This document shows positions 11,451-23,160 of a stretch of 64,000 bases of DNA, in pieces (position 1 is the stretch's first letter; the number at the start of each line of letters is the position of its first letter). The translations under genes were made by a program, and so were the position numbers. The DNA is from Xanthostigma xanthostigma. Its lineage: Eukaryota > Arthropoda > Insecta > Raphidioptera > Raphidiidae. Below the pieces are notes generated by a model. That model ran no database searches. It worked only from the letters and a program-made list of their open reading frames with translations, and was not told the DNA's origin. The stretch lies in the NCBI GenBank assembly GCA_963575645.1, contig OY754465.1, positions 32,747,501 to 32,811,500 on the forward strand, given 5' to 3'.

Positions 11451-12662
11451 CGGCCAAACTCGATTTCAGGACAAACTAGTTTTGCCAAGGCCAAATTAAG
11501 TTTCCCTATATACGATAGAGGCTAGGTCTAACTGGTCTGGCCTAAGCTCAATAGGACAAACCAGTTTAGTCTAGGCTGAACTAGTTTGTCCTTTTATGAA
11601 TATGTACACTCCAGTATAATCATGTATGGCCTAGTCCGAACTAACAGGTTCGTAAAGCTACCAGTGTAAAATGAACAGAATCGAATAATTTTTAGCTTAA
11701 AATTTTGTGCTAATCATGCTAACTTTTAATTAAGTCATCATTGCATTGATAGAATGTCGTAATAAATATTAACAGATGAACTCAGTTAATACGCCATCAA
11801 TTAGTGCTTAAAAAGTGCTATGCAGAAAATATAAAAAAAGTTCACGATAACGAACGATACGTCAAAAACATATTTTTTTAATTTTTCAATATCGAACACT
11901 TCTATCTTAATACTAAAAGAGAATGCAAAAATGGAAAAGAGCATGCAAAAATGAACGGAAATATTTAATTTTACTACTTGTCTTGCTTCATTTGTAGCCC
12001 TCAATTGAGCACTTTATTACTCTGTAGGTCACACAAGCTCAATACAATATAAATTATTTTTCCGTCACTTGCATGCTCATTTAGTATTAAGATAGCAGTG
12101 TTAGGTATTGAACAATAAAAAAAAATATTTTTTGACGTTTCGGTCGTTATCATGAACGTTTTTTATATTTTCTGCATAGCACTTTTTAAGCACTAATTGA
12201 TGGCGTATTAACTGGGTTCATCTGTTAATATTTATTACGATATTCTAGCAATGCAATGATAATTTACTTAAAAGTTAGCATGATTGTTAATTAGTCAATA
12301 CTATAAAGCGCACTAAATTTGCGAATGCAGCACCAAAATAGCACTAAATTAGCACAAAATTTTAAGCTAAAAATTATTCGACACACTGGTAACTTTACGG
12401 ACCTTAAACTAACGTTGCCGAATCGAATAGGTAGAGAAAGACAAAAATAGGAACTGTTTTTGCAACAAAAGAAGGCTATAAGATTGATCTCGGATGCTGG
12501 GTTTAGACAGGAATGCAAACCATTATTTAAGCAATTAAATATTTCGTTATTGATGCATGTATATAAAATTGTTTCTACAGCATAAAAGAATTCTTTGGCT
12601 GTCAACATGTACATTAATTAATTATTATTGATTTATAATTTTATTATTCTTTTGTCAATATA

Positions 12663-13727
12663 CAGGGTGTCCCATTAAGAATGGGACATAGAACAACCGC
12701 AGATTCTCCAATTCAAAATAAAACGATTAAGCGAAATATGCTTAGATAAAATGTTGCTCGTTTCCGAAATACAGGGTGTTGAAGTTGAAAACTGAAAAAT
12801 TATTAATGTCTATAATTTTTTTAATACACCGTATAATTTTACTCAAATCGGTACACTTGTTAAATATCATAAAATGCACCTAACAATAAAAAAATTAGTT
12901 CAGTACGCTCTACCAGTGGCGTACGGCAGGAGTAAGGAATGCTTGTACCCCTTCTAAATGTTACGTCGCTGTCTAAATTTTAATTTTGACTATAATTTTA
13001 GTTTTTTTGATATTTTCTATGTCAATAATGTACACTTGTTAGTTTGTTGTAAAGTCATTGGTTTTCGAGATATTCGCAGTTAAAGATAGATAGACATGTA
13101 CTTTTTATTTGTATTATTATTAATAATATTCATTTTTACAATTTTGTCTTAAAACCAAACAAAGTAGAAACTAATGTAATGAAATTTTTAAAAAATTTTT
13201 AAAAATTTCATTACATTAGTTTCTACTTTGTTTGGTTTTAAGACAAAATTGTAAAAATGAATATTATTAATAATAATACAAATAAAAAGTACATGTCTAT
13301 CTATCTTTAACTGCGAATATCTCGAAAACCAATGACTTTACAACAAACTAACAAGTGTACATTATTGACATAGAAAATATCAAAAAAACTAAAATTATAG
13401 TCAAAATTAAAATTTAGACAGCGGCGTAACATTTAGAAGGGGTACAAGCATTCCTTACTCCTGCCGTACGCCACTGGTAGAGCGTACTGAACTAATTTTT
13501 TTATTGTTAGGTGCATTTTATGATATTTAACAAGTGTACCGATTTGAGTAAAATTATACGGTGTATTAAAAAAATTATAGACATTAATAATTTTTCAGTT
13601 TTCAACTTCAACACCCTGTATTTCGGAAACGAGCAACATTTTATCTAAGCATATTTCGCTTAATCGTTTTATTTTGAATTGGAGAATCTGCGGTTGTTCT
13701 ATGTCCCATTCTTAATGGGACACCCTG
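12663..13727. mobile_element. Near-perfect 1.07-kb palindrome, CAGGGTGTCCC family, copy B
   Basis: It runs from CAGGGTGTCCCATTAAGAAT to the inverse, with TA on both sides (12661-12662, 13728-13729). The two arms are about 530 bp each, almost identical by eye, and meet near 13195 at AAATTTTTAAAAAATTTTTAAAAATTT. There is no coding capacity. The flanks TTTTGTCAATA (left) and AAATTGGTCGATAATTTTA (right) belong to a Penelope-type terminus, so the palindrome inserted into that sequence. Any transcript through it would fold into a very long hairpin. Confidence 0.85.
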
Positions 13728-13729
13728 TA

Positions 13730-13920
13730 TAGTGTGAAATTAAATTGGTCGATAATTTTATTTATTTATTTTACCTTGAAATTAGTTCAAACTTCAGATG
13801 AAAATGAGAAGAAATATTTGTCAAAAAATTTGTTTTGTTATTTAATTGTTGAGAGCTTTCGGACATATTAGTCCATCTTCAAAATAATTTTTTTTATAAA
13901 ATCATTAAAATTATCATAAT
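13730..13920 (+). repeat. Penelope-like terminus remnant with GAAAGCTC motif
   Basis: The sequence AATTGGTCGATAATTTTATT continues the terminus interrupted by the palindrome. Near 13847-13885, read on the minus strand, TGAAGATG, a hairpin GGAC...GTCC and CGAAAGCTC follow each other, matching the arrangement seen in other PLE-type palindromes of the window. It is short and degraded. Confidence 0.5.
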
Positions 13921-14374
13921 AAATTAAAAGTAAAAATATATCACTAAAAGCAAATTAAAGGCTGTCTGCCCATAACAAACTGATTGATAAAACTAGATTT
14001 AAATATAACCTCTGTGTGTCCTTGAAGAAATAACATGTCTGAAAGCGATCAACAATTAAATAATAAAAAAAAATTTTTGGAAAGGATTTCTTTTCATTTT
14101 CATCTGAAATTTTCCAAATTTATGGCGTATTTGAAAAATTAGTTCAAACTTGCTAGGCTATACCAGTTTATCCTGGAGTGTACATATTCATACTAGGTCA
14201 AACTAGTTCAACCTAGGTTAAACTGGTTTGTCCTATCGCATATAGGTAGAACTTGTTTGGCCTAGGAAAAACAACTTTGTCCTGAAATCGAGTTTGGCCG
14301 GTAACATATACAATATTTAACGGTACATTGTTCTCGTTAATTATGGTGTATTAGTATTGTCGGTACCTAATTAA

Positions 14375-15762
14375 ACTAAAGAAACGTGGAAGCTAATAAA
14401 TAATGATTTAAACATCAATAAAAGTAAAGTACATTACATTACTCTCAATATAAATGGGAAAAAAATTATAAATTCTCTTGACTTGGCCAACCATTTTAGT
14501 GATTATTTTAATAGTATTTGTGAATCACATGCTCATGCTAAGTGTGATATAAATCAGGCAATCAAATGCTTGTCTAATGCAAGTGACTCGATGTTTTTCT
14601 ATCCAGTAACTTGTAATGAGATTATTAATGTTATTAATGATTTTAAATCTAGCTACTCGAATGACATTGATGAAATACCAGTTAGCATTTTTAAGCAAAC
14701 CTTTCACTTAATACTTGAACCAACCGTTCACCTACTTAATATGTCTTGTTCTCAGGAAAAATTCCCTGCTACTTTGAAGCAAGCTAAGGTAACTCCGGCA
14801 CCGAAGAAAGGTGATGTCACTTGTATTGATAATTATCGCCCAATCTCTGTTTCACCAGTTTTTTCTAAGTTATTTGAAAAAAAATTCTGTAATTGACTGT
14901 TATAGTACTCTGAACGGTTTTGTCTTTTTAATAATTCACAGTATGGTTTTCTATCTGGTAAAAATACAGAGACTGAAATGTTTGATTTCATTGAAAATAG
15001 CTTATCTGGACTAAACGCCAACGATAATATTACCTCTGCGTTATATCTTGACCTCAGCAAAGCGTTTGATTTGGTGAATCATGATTTGTTGCTTGCCAAA
15101 CTTCTCAAATATGGCATCAGAGGGAATGCTTTTACTTGGATTCAATCTTTCCTGTGTAATAGATCTCAAATTATGGTTATTAATCAGACGTGTGACATGG
15201 TTGTTCCTTAGGGGTCAACGCTTGGACCAATACCACTTCTTTTCTACGTTAATGATTTACCTCAATCAGTTAATGATGTGGCTTCCGCCTTTATGTACGC
15301 TGACACCACTTTAGTGTTCAAAAATTCTGATTTTATTTCACTTGAAATTGATGCTAACATTGCAGCAAATTTACTTTCTGTTTGGTGTGCAATAAATGCC
15401 TTAAAACTGAATTTGACAAAAACAAAATCTATGCATTTTTTAACGAAGCAAAATAAAATAAATGTATCTCCTGCTATAGTAATTGATGATCATGTGATTG
15501 ACAATACTACTAATTTTAACTTTTAAGGATTATGAGTTAATGAAAATGTAGATTGGAACGTCCATATTGACAGTGTCTGCAAAAAAATGTCAAAAAATAC
15601 TTTTCTTCTTAGACGCGTATCACGTGAAGTTGACACTGCTACTTTTAAAACATTGTACTACGCATTAATTTACCCTCATATGAGGTATGGTATTCTGTTG
15701 TGGGGTAGATGTACTGCTATGAGTCGTGCTTTTATTCTTCAAAAAAAAGCAATTCGTATTAT
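14375..15762 (+). pseudogene. Non-LTR retrotransposon reverse transcriptase, 5' part (Jockey/CR1-like)
   Basis: The reading frame opens at about 14375 (KETWKLINNDL), runs through ANHFSDYF and APKKGD...NYRPISVSPVFSKLFEK (reverse-transcriptase fingers), then shifts frame at about 14885. It continues with SQYGF, DLSKAFDLVNHDLL, GSTLGP and the catalytic block MYADTTLVF, then LKLNLTKTKSMHF and ALIYPHMRYGILLWG. The usual YADD is YADT, the residue before GSTLGP is a stop (Q to stop), and two more stops lie near 15524-15534. The enzyme copies element RNA at a nicked target; this copy is dead. The 5' endonuclease part is absent. At 15763 a P-like element interrupts the frame; the C-terminus resumes at 17193. 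Confidence 0.85.
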
Positions 15763-17192
15763 CATAGATAAACGTATTATAGGAATAAATATCCTAGTTA
15801 ACCAAAATAAGACCACTTATGATGCTCGCCGCTAGGTGGCCACCTATTGACGAGCATCATAAGCTAAATTTTTTAATCTGCGAGTGTAGAATATGTAGAG
15901 TTTCCGTAGTGAATTGTGCTGATAATGGTTCGGCCGTCTGGTGACTAGCATCATAACTACATATGTTTTCCGTAGTGAATTGTGCAGGCAATTTGGTCCT
16001 CTAGTGACAAGCATCATAATTACATTTGTTCTTCAAAGATCCTCTTACGTCATTCGACTGTATTGTACAATATCCCGCGGTGACATTATTATTGGGCTTT
16101 TAAATATTTTTCTTTTGACATAAGTAAATGAATAACTTTAATTAAAATTTTATTTTTAACAAAGTTCTAATGTTGAGTCAAAAAAATCCGAACAAAAATA
16201 TAAATTCAAGAAATAAGATTATGTATTTCATTTTAAATTATTTTTATTATCTTAATTAATTAGATGCTTATACCGACACTGTACTTCTCCCATAATAAAA
16301 TAATTGACATGATCTTCGATGCTACAAAATAATATGTCATTCACAATTGTAGAGTAGAATAACCAAAGTGGACGAAAAATGCACCCTGTATTACATGTTA
16401 TAAATTTGTTAAAATCCGTAGGTGAAAAAATATATGATTAATTATTTAACGGATTTTTTTTTTAAATTCGTATTCATGGTTTCAAAATATAAACAGCCTT
16501 ATGTATGATTTGAAAAAATTCTGTCGGTACGTTTATAAATTGTGTCAAAAAATTATTTCTTATTTAATTTCCGAGAATTTTTCAATAATGGCTTGTGTTA
16601 GTAATTCGTGCAGTTACGTTAACTGTAAAAATTGTAGACGAAATTCAACGGGGTTAAGTTTTTACAGATTACCTTTAATATGTCAGTATTCTTAAAGTTG
16701 AAAAGATCTTTGACGAATAATGAATTGTCTTAAATTATTAAAATGAATTCGTATCCATGATTTTGATTAAACTGTGAAACAGACCAAAAAAACGTTACCA
16801 CGACTATTCAAAATCAAATTTGAAAATTCAAAAATGTTGAATTATATTTGGTTTTTTACATTTATTTAGAAATTTAAGTGCCGTTGTTTACGTGGCGTTT
16901 CTATGGTTTGAAACAAACTGGGAACTGTCGTCACGGAAAACTGTAAATTATCACATCCGTCAAAAAAAAAACACAAATTGATGGCTTTTAACAATTTATA
17001 AACCATTGAGCGAGTAATTAGGATCAGTATAGAGGTAGCTTTAAGAATATCTGAACTTTTAGTTTAACCATAATGTAGGTGGAAGCACAAAACAACATTC
17101 AGTTTGTGGGCCAGGGGGATGAAACGTAAGAGGTTTACTATATAAAATTTGTCGTTACCTGGTTAATAGTCTTTATAATACGTTAGCCAATG
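15763..17192. mobile_element. P-like DNA transposon remnant, copy 1, inserted in the retrotransposon
   Basis: The left end is CATAGATAAACGTATTAT and the degraded right end is TATAATACGTTAGCCAATG. The direct duplication GTATTAT flanks it (15756-15762 and 17193-17199), and removing the insert restores the interrupted retrotransposon frame. The left subterminal region holds the hairpin CTTATGATGCTCG...CGAGCATCATAAG and two direct repeats around GTAGTGAATTGTGC. Much of it (about 16180-17150) is shared with the second copy at 29495-31612. It carries one THAP-like exon (16588) and no catalytic domain, so it could only move with help from an outside transposase. P-superfamily membership is inferred from the THAP finger, the CATAG/CTATG ends and a 7-8 bp duplication. 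Confidence 0.75.
16588..16695 (+). pseudogene. THAP-type zinc-finger exon fragment
   Basis: From ATG 16588 the frame reads MACVSNSC, then CKNCRRNS and GLSFYRLPL. Cysteines spaced Cx4C followed some 15 residues later by (V/L)SF(H/Y)R(L/F)P is the start of a THAP DNA-binding domain, the N-terminal finger of P-element transposases and related host proteins. The later Trp, Cys-x2-His and AVPTIF box are not found, and the frame ends at 16695. The copy at 30344 differs at a few residues (P for T before GLSFYRLP). The family is recognised on this short match only, so confidence is moderate. Confidence 0.6.
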
Positions 17193-17595
17193 GTATTATG
17201 TTTAACTTACCTTTTAATTACTCATGTAATAATATTTTAACTCTGCCGTCACTATATATATTCACCATGGCTACCTACGTTAGAAGTCATCTTTCCAATT
17301 TTGAGTCTGCTGACCATGGCTACTTAACGCGTGAGAAACATAATTTACTATTGCCCAAGGCTTTATTAGTGGCTTACTAACGTGGCCCTGTCTGTATGGC
17401 TACTAAAATCTACTACAGATTACCATGTTCATTAAAAAATATTGTATCCTCTAGGGAATTTAAAGTGTCCTTGAGGCATTATTTAATTCAAAATTGTTTT
17501 TATAATTTACATGATTTTTTTTCATAGTAATTTTATCTCTAAACTGGCGCTATTATGTTCTTTGGAATTTAAAATAAAGAATTATTATAATTATT
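17193..17595 (+). pseudogene. Non-LTR retrotransposon, 3' part and tail
   Basis: Immediately right of the P-like insertion the same retrotransposon frame resumes: MFNLPF, ILTLPSLYIF, then HNLLLPK, a stop at 17378-17380, and in the same frame IYYRLPCSLK, FKVSLRHYLIQ and FYNLHDFFS to a stop near 17528. LTLPSLYI and the final I.N.LP...FK..L..YL pattern are typical C-terminal sequences of Jockey/CR1-like reverse transcriptases. An AATAAAG signal and an AATTATTATAATTATTG tail (about 17570-17595) mark the probable 3' end. Confidence 0.8.
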
Positions 17596-17833
17596 GTGTA
17601 GATATATAGTATTGTTTAAATATGATATTGACTAAGTTAACATACTTAACTAATTCTTATTGTTTTGAGATTGTTTAAAATACATTTTAGGTTTATATTT
17701 AAATCGCAATATATTTTTTGTATTACTAATTAATAATGAATATTAATTATTTATTACAATATTTTTGGCATAAACGATATCGATAAGTCGCTGACTTGAA
17801 TTACAAACCCTCAGTTTCTAGGTTTTAATCTAA

Positions 17834-18897
17834 TAGCTGGCCATACACAGAGAGATCGAACCGGCAGTTTCAACCGGCACAGATAAGTCTGCCGGTTTGA
17901 TGCGTCACGCCGGCATGTCGGTTTTAACCGTTGCCACCCACTAACGCAAAACAAAAATCCACGCATCAACCTGGCACCGGGCGGTCTGTCACATGCCAAA
18001 CTGCACGTTAGTGGGAGAAACTAGCAGATTTATCCACAGATTCAACCGTATGGATGGAATTTCGTCTTGACGAAAGTTTGGAACGGCACGGTTTTATATG
18101 TTAGTAAAGTGAACTGCAGGTAAATAATTTATTTGACGTATAAAAAGTGCACCGTTTTTATAAAAGTTAAACTTAGTCAACTGCTGAAATGTTAAGTGAT
18201 AAAAAAAAACTAGCTTTGTGTTGTGCAATAATTAATATGGAAATAATGGACAATACGGGTGTAAGAAAGCGACGTTCTAAATGGGTTAAAAGTTATTTGC
18301 TAAAGAAAAAACAACTCAGCCATAGTGTTCTATTAAAGGAGCTAAGAGAAAATGACCCGGACGATTTTAAGAATTATTTGAGGATGGATATAAACACATT
18401 TTTATTAAATTTAGTAAGAGGTGCCCCCACGAAAAAAAAACTGTAATGAGAGAAGCAATTGATCCAGAGGAACGCTTAATACCCTTCGTTTTTTGGCGAC
18501 GGGAAGGTCGTATTTAAAATATTCGGTGGGAATTTCCGCACAGGCGCTGGGATATTTAATACCAGTAACATGTGCCGTAATATTTAATTAAAGACAGATT
18601 ACATGAAGGTACTTTTGATTTTCCATAAAGTCGGATGCTGTTTATAAATCTCTATAATTCCAACAACACCTTCAGAACACATGTTGATTGTCGCATTTAA
18701 AACTTCAAAACAAAACTGCACGAAAACTGCCCGTTTGTGGGCGGCAACGGTTTTCTCCATGGCAGTGCAAACTGGCAGACTAGTCTGGGCCGGTTACATC
18801 TGGCGCGTGCATACCCCACAAACGGACAGATAAATACGCACGTTTGAACCGCGCCGTTCCAAACCGGCAGATCGAACTGTGTGTGTATGGCCAGCTA
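17834..18897. mobile_element. PIF/Harbinger element remnant
   Basis: The inverted ends are TAGCTGGCCATACACAGAGA and, reversed from the right, TTAGCTGGCCATACACACAC. Both are followed by AACCGGCAG-rich subterminal sequence that is clearly GC-richer than the flanks. TAA occurs on both sides (17831-17833, 18896-18898), consistent with the 3-bp TWA target of PIF/Harbinger elements, although the exact boundary is ambiguous. Inside is a truncated Harbinger nuclease-like frame. At 1.06 kb it is much shorter than a full element, which also carries a second, Myb-like gene. Confidence 0.8.
18189..18610 (+). pseudogene. Harbinger-type transposase (nuclease) N-terminal fragment
   Basis: The frame from ATG 18189 gives ALCCAIIN, KRRSKWVKSYLLKKKQLSHSVLLKELREN and DPDDFKNYLRMD, the familiar N-terminus of insect HARBI1-like nucleases. 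It breaks near 18440. Further pieces in shifted frames read TVMREAIDPEERL, the A-T-G-R-S-Y-like box (here WRREGRI), and ALGYLIPVTCAVIF. The DDE catalytic core that should follow is absent. The protein family cuts and joins element ends at TWA sites; this copy is non-functional. Confidence 0.8.
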
Positions 18898-18899
18898 AT

Positions 18900-21800
18900 A
18901 ACTGGTTAAAAAATCAATTAGAATTACAGTTTGTTATTTAATTTAAAATACACTTATGGTTATTTTTGTCTGACTACGATTTCTGTCAAAACCGACATTA
19001 ACACGACCTAAGCCGCAGGAAAGCTATATTCTTAGCATAATAATGTAGTAGTAGTAAATAACTGCAAGATATCAGCACTAATTTCAATTTATATATTTTG
19101 AACGACGACTGCTAGATGTTATTACAAAAATTAGGTACGAACGTTTATTCAAAAATCTTCATTAACTTGGACGAATTTGCGGGTAAAGGCTAGTTATTAA
19201 TATAAATCAATTTAAGTACGGATAAATGAGGTAATAATTCCGTTTATTACGCAATATATTGACTGCCATATATCCACATATAGAACATAATCTCCCATCT
19301 TCTTCGACATACCTATTATAGTGTTTTTTAAATATTACCTCGTCTACTTAATTGCTAATCAGTGTATTGTTGTTCTCGCAGCCATTACAGAGCCATTGAT
19401 TCATAATAATCTGCTGTAATCGCTGCCATTATTGCATCACTAGATTATTTTTATCGTCTGTTCCCGTGTATATCTAAAGCAGGGATGTCCAATAAAACGT
19501 TTCGTCTATATTTTTCAACGGATGCATTATAACAACCCGCGTCTTAGGCAATACCATCATTAGATCCATAGTTGCCTCGATCCGATGTCGGATGGTATCG
19601 GACGCCAAACAAAACACCAAGATTATAATGTGGTTGTCTACATCTGAAAGGGAATCCTGATACGACAATAAACGAAGACGGCCATTAACGGATCGATGCA
19701 TTGGCCGATCAAACATGTTTGTCACCAGTCCGATATCTCATCCAGGTGGCACATAATGACGGTGAAAATTAACGGAAAGTTGTAGATTGATCTTGTGAGG
19801 AATAGTCATAAGGAAGTAATTTTGGAATTTATTCGGGTAATTTCCTTTAGTTTAACAGATCTATTTTCAATGAACTATTGCATCCATAACTTTTACTACG
19901 TTTCTTAAGGTGAACGTTCTTCACTAGCAGAAGTCAACACAAAAAGGTATTCTCAGATTCACTCATGGTTCTACGCGGCACATCTTTTTCCTGATCGGGT
20001 GTAACTGCAGCCAGTTTAGGCCCTCTGGCCCGAGATAAAATCACATAATCGGGCCGGATCGCAAAAAATACGAATCCAATGTAGGTGTAGCATTAGCTTA
20101 TTTTAAAGCCAGTTTTAATCCGACCGTAAGCAGTAGTGTCACCATCGAAACAAGACATATCGACACAAAGTTAACAATTTTTCTCTTTGTGTAATTTGAG
20201 AAAAGATCGAAAAGTAAAATCAGAATATATTATTTTTTTTAATTTTTGAACGCGCAGCAGCGTGGCTATATGCGTTATATTATTTAGTTAATTTGTAAAA
20301 CACTGTTGGATGGTGATGTTTTCCGGTGGAGTTCTGCTGTTTACTGGTTAAAATATGAGATCTTGATTAAAATGTAAGAAGCGATCATGATGGTGTGTAT
20401 ACGGTGGATACGGATGCAGCTGATAATGATGTAGAGATTGATGAGATGTTGGTGGTTGAGATAGAGCCGGATATTTGCTGTATCTATAGATGCAGAAAAT
20501 ATTAATTGGCAAGTTAGCTACAAGATCTGTAGTAATTATTTAATTATTATAGGTAAAATGTGAAACCAGAGATTTAAAGTAATATATATTTTTTTATATA
20601 ATAGGTGTGTCTTGTATCGATTGCCTGTGGACACTGAAAAGAACGGTGATATAGAACAAAAAATTATGGACAGAAAAATTAGAAATATTTGGATCTGATG
20701 TACAGTCAAAGATATATTAATTATTTATTACCAAAGGAATATGAATAAACCGCGTCTATTTCCCTTCTTTTTCCATCACCATCCTTCCTTGCTATAGACG
20801 CAGGGGAAGAAGGAGTGGTTTATTAATATTTTTTTGCATTCCATTCAACTTACTGGTGAAAATATCTCATTACCGCTACATCAGATCACAAAATGTCTAA
20901 AGACTTTTCTGCTCAAAACTGGTTTCTTTATTTTATTGTACTGTCCCTGGGTGGTTGAATTATAAATATAAAAGTGATCGATAGAAAGTAGGTGGTTAGA
21001 AATCAGTGCCGTTATCGCTAAACACTAAAAATATTTATTTCATTGAATTTTCCGAACGCAATTGGACAACCCCGATCAGCTAGGCTCATCTCTGTTCTAC
21101 AACGTTATACATCTTTCTTAAATGGTTATTGGAATTTTTTTGCGTCGGAAAGATTAGCTCTTTACGTGGGAATCCGGTGATTAGTGTATCCAATTTATCG
21201 TGGTTATATTGACCATAAAGATTTTGAAATTGATTTTTTATTTATTGGAAAAAATAATAATCTGCTAAAAATATGTTCTTTCATAATTCGATAATACAGT
21301 AGCATTTTATGGTTTACAGAAATTTGGACACCTTTCATCATATTTGATATGACTTTTTAGGCTTGATAGGTAGAAGTGATTCCGATTGAATAATGAAAAA
21401 GCATGACAAAAGGAGTTGTGGTTAGTGAAAATTTAAATAATAAGCATTTATCTTTTTTAACTTAATATTATAATCGCCGAAAAAGATATTATAAAATAAA
21501 AATGGTACCTATACGTGAAATGTACGGTACTCTAATTCGGAGAAACATTGAATGGTTCGTCGAATCTCAATGATTTATTAAAGTTGAAATGCTATTTAAT
21601 TAAATAGCCTGTGACGCCACTTATATTTGTTTTATAAAGACATATTTTTGTGAGGAAAGTCTATTAATTACGTGAGGTGTTTTTTTTTTTTTTTTAATTT
21701 GGACTCCCCTTCCCCTTGGTGAGATTTGGTAAGACGTGGAGGGAATCCCGGTAGATTTGCCCTATAATTTTTTAATAAACTGTTCATGCATTTTGCTAAA

Positions 21801-22040
21801 AAACCTAACGTAAATATTGATGTCGATTTTTTTGTGAAATAAGTGGTAAAATTGATACAAAATGTAATGTGTTCTAATAATGCATATTCACTGAAATAAA
21901 AAAGTTGATGTGTGATTTTAATTGATCTCCCCTGGCTTTAAGATTTTTTCGGACTTCTCTTCCCGTTTTGAGCTCATGAAATTAATGGACGTCTCCTTAT
22001 AGGCTAGCCGGCGAGGAGGTAAAAACATTAAAAAGTGTAT
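18900..22040. other. Long stretch without recognised gene
   Basis: Local features only: a somewhat GC-richer block at about 19480-20060 with no convincing frame, a T run at 21681-21696, and a short AATAAACC...GGTTTATT inverted pair near 20745-20825. A frame around 20390-20490 is rich in Asp, Glu and Val but has no recognisable motif. No tRNA-like or long inverted repeat was found. Confidence 0.35.
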
Positions 22041-23008
22041 TATTCGGGCACAGGCGAGATTATTGTTGGAATCGCTTCGTTTTAGGGTGTAGTTCAACCC
22101 CCCAAGTTTGCTTACAAATTGCTGGTGTGCTTGATTTTATAATTGACAATAAGTGACGAAAACAGTGCTTTTTTCTTTATTTCCTTTAATATCTCCGTTC
22201 CTCTTGACTTTTAGTATAGCATATGCATTGAGAAAGTTGTTCCTTATGAAATTTCCTAAAAAATGAGCACTGACAGAGTTCGCTAAGTGCAATTGTTAAC
22301 TTGCAAATAGCCCCGAAAGTTAAAAAAACACCTTTTTTTCAGTATTTTTTTACTAAAAAATGACCGCACATAGATGGCTGAAAATTCTCAAAAATGATGT
22401 CTATGCTGACCCAAAAATACATGAATAATTTTAGCGTCATCGGTCAATTACTTCTTGATTAATTAACGATCACTTTTTTTTGTTTCCTTAATTGCAAATT
22501 GCGCCATTTTTTTCACAAACGGGTTTCGCTGGTCGGACCAAGCCAGAAAAATCACAAATCCATTCAACTTTAGTAACCCGTTGTAATTTTTGGAAAAAAT
22601 TAATTCTAACCGATTTTATAACGATTGAAATATTTCAGCCCATTTATACAATATACTGCCTGCAGAATACAGAAATTTGGCTTCTTTCACAAAATTTAAA
22701 TCTAAAGTTAAAAGCCTACTTGTCAATAATGCATTTTATTCTCTTGACGAATTTTATTCTTATTTTAAATAGTATTATATCTCTGTGTAATTTTGACTAG
22801 TCAAATATACTGTATATGTACACTGTACAGTTCTATTGACAATAAAGTTCATATTCATATAATATTGGAAAAGTTATATGGTTTTATACGTTTGTCTAAA
22901 ATTGGTATCGCTAAAGAAATCGTTATAAAATCGGTTAGAATTAATTTTTTCCAAAACTACACCCTAAAACAAAGCGATTCCAACAATAATCTCGCCTGTG
23001 CCCGAAAA
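22041..23008. repeat. Foldback element with TTCGGGCACAGGCGAG ends
   Basis: TTCGGGCACAGGCGAGATTA followed by TTGTTGGAATCGCTT and TAGGGTGTAGTT at the left is mirrored at 22965-23006. A second, inner mirror pair covers TTGGAAAAAATTAATTCTAA (about 22595) and its inverse (about 22945). The left spacing includes extra sequence, so the arms are discontinuous. The two frames inside (22492-22800, 22793-23071) have no recognisable domain and overlap the repeats. Confidence 0.65.
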
Positions 23009-23089
23009 ATACATCCAAAACTCCTCGCCGTCTCGAGTATAACGTATATTTTTGTTTTGCATGGTAAATAAATTCAATGCGGGAATTGT

Positions 23090-23160
23090 ATCCTATTAAA
23101 ATCTTTGATTAATGTCTGATTAGAACTCTTCAATAAATAAAATTATAGACCAAATTTTCA
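23090..23160 (-). repeat. Penelope-like terminus fragment
   Basis: AATCTTTGATTAATGTCTGA, then TAGAACTCTTCAATAAATAA and TATAGACCAAATTTTCAGAC match the terminal block of the 29.2-32.45 kb Penelope-like element on its minus strand. The partner block, in the opposite direction, is at about 23820-23945. Confidence 0.6.

Larger units (their letters stand above)
11451..14300. mobile_element. Composite inverted-repeat element with nested insertions
   Basis: The outer ends are CGGCCAAACTCGATTTCAGG (11451) and its inverse ending at 14300. Inward on both sides lie subterminal words of the form AACTAGTTTGTCCTA and TAGGCCAAACT. A second inverted repeat lies inside: about 11655-11880 mirrored at about 12110-12390, starting around GAATAATTTTTAGCTTAAAA. 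The 12663-13727 foldback sits in the right half, inside a Penelope-type terminus. No transposase frame was found. The 107-codon minus frame at 12291-12614 is probably incidental. No clear target duplication is visible at the outer ends. Confidence 0.55.
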
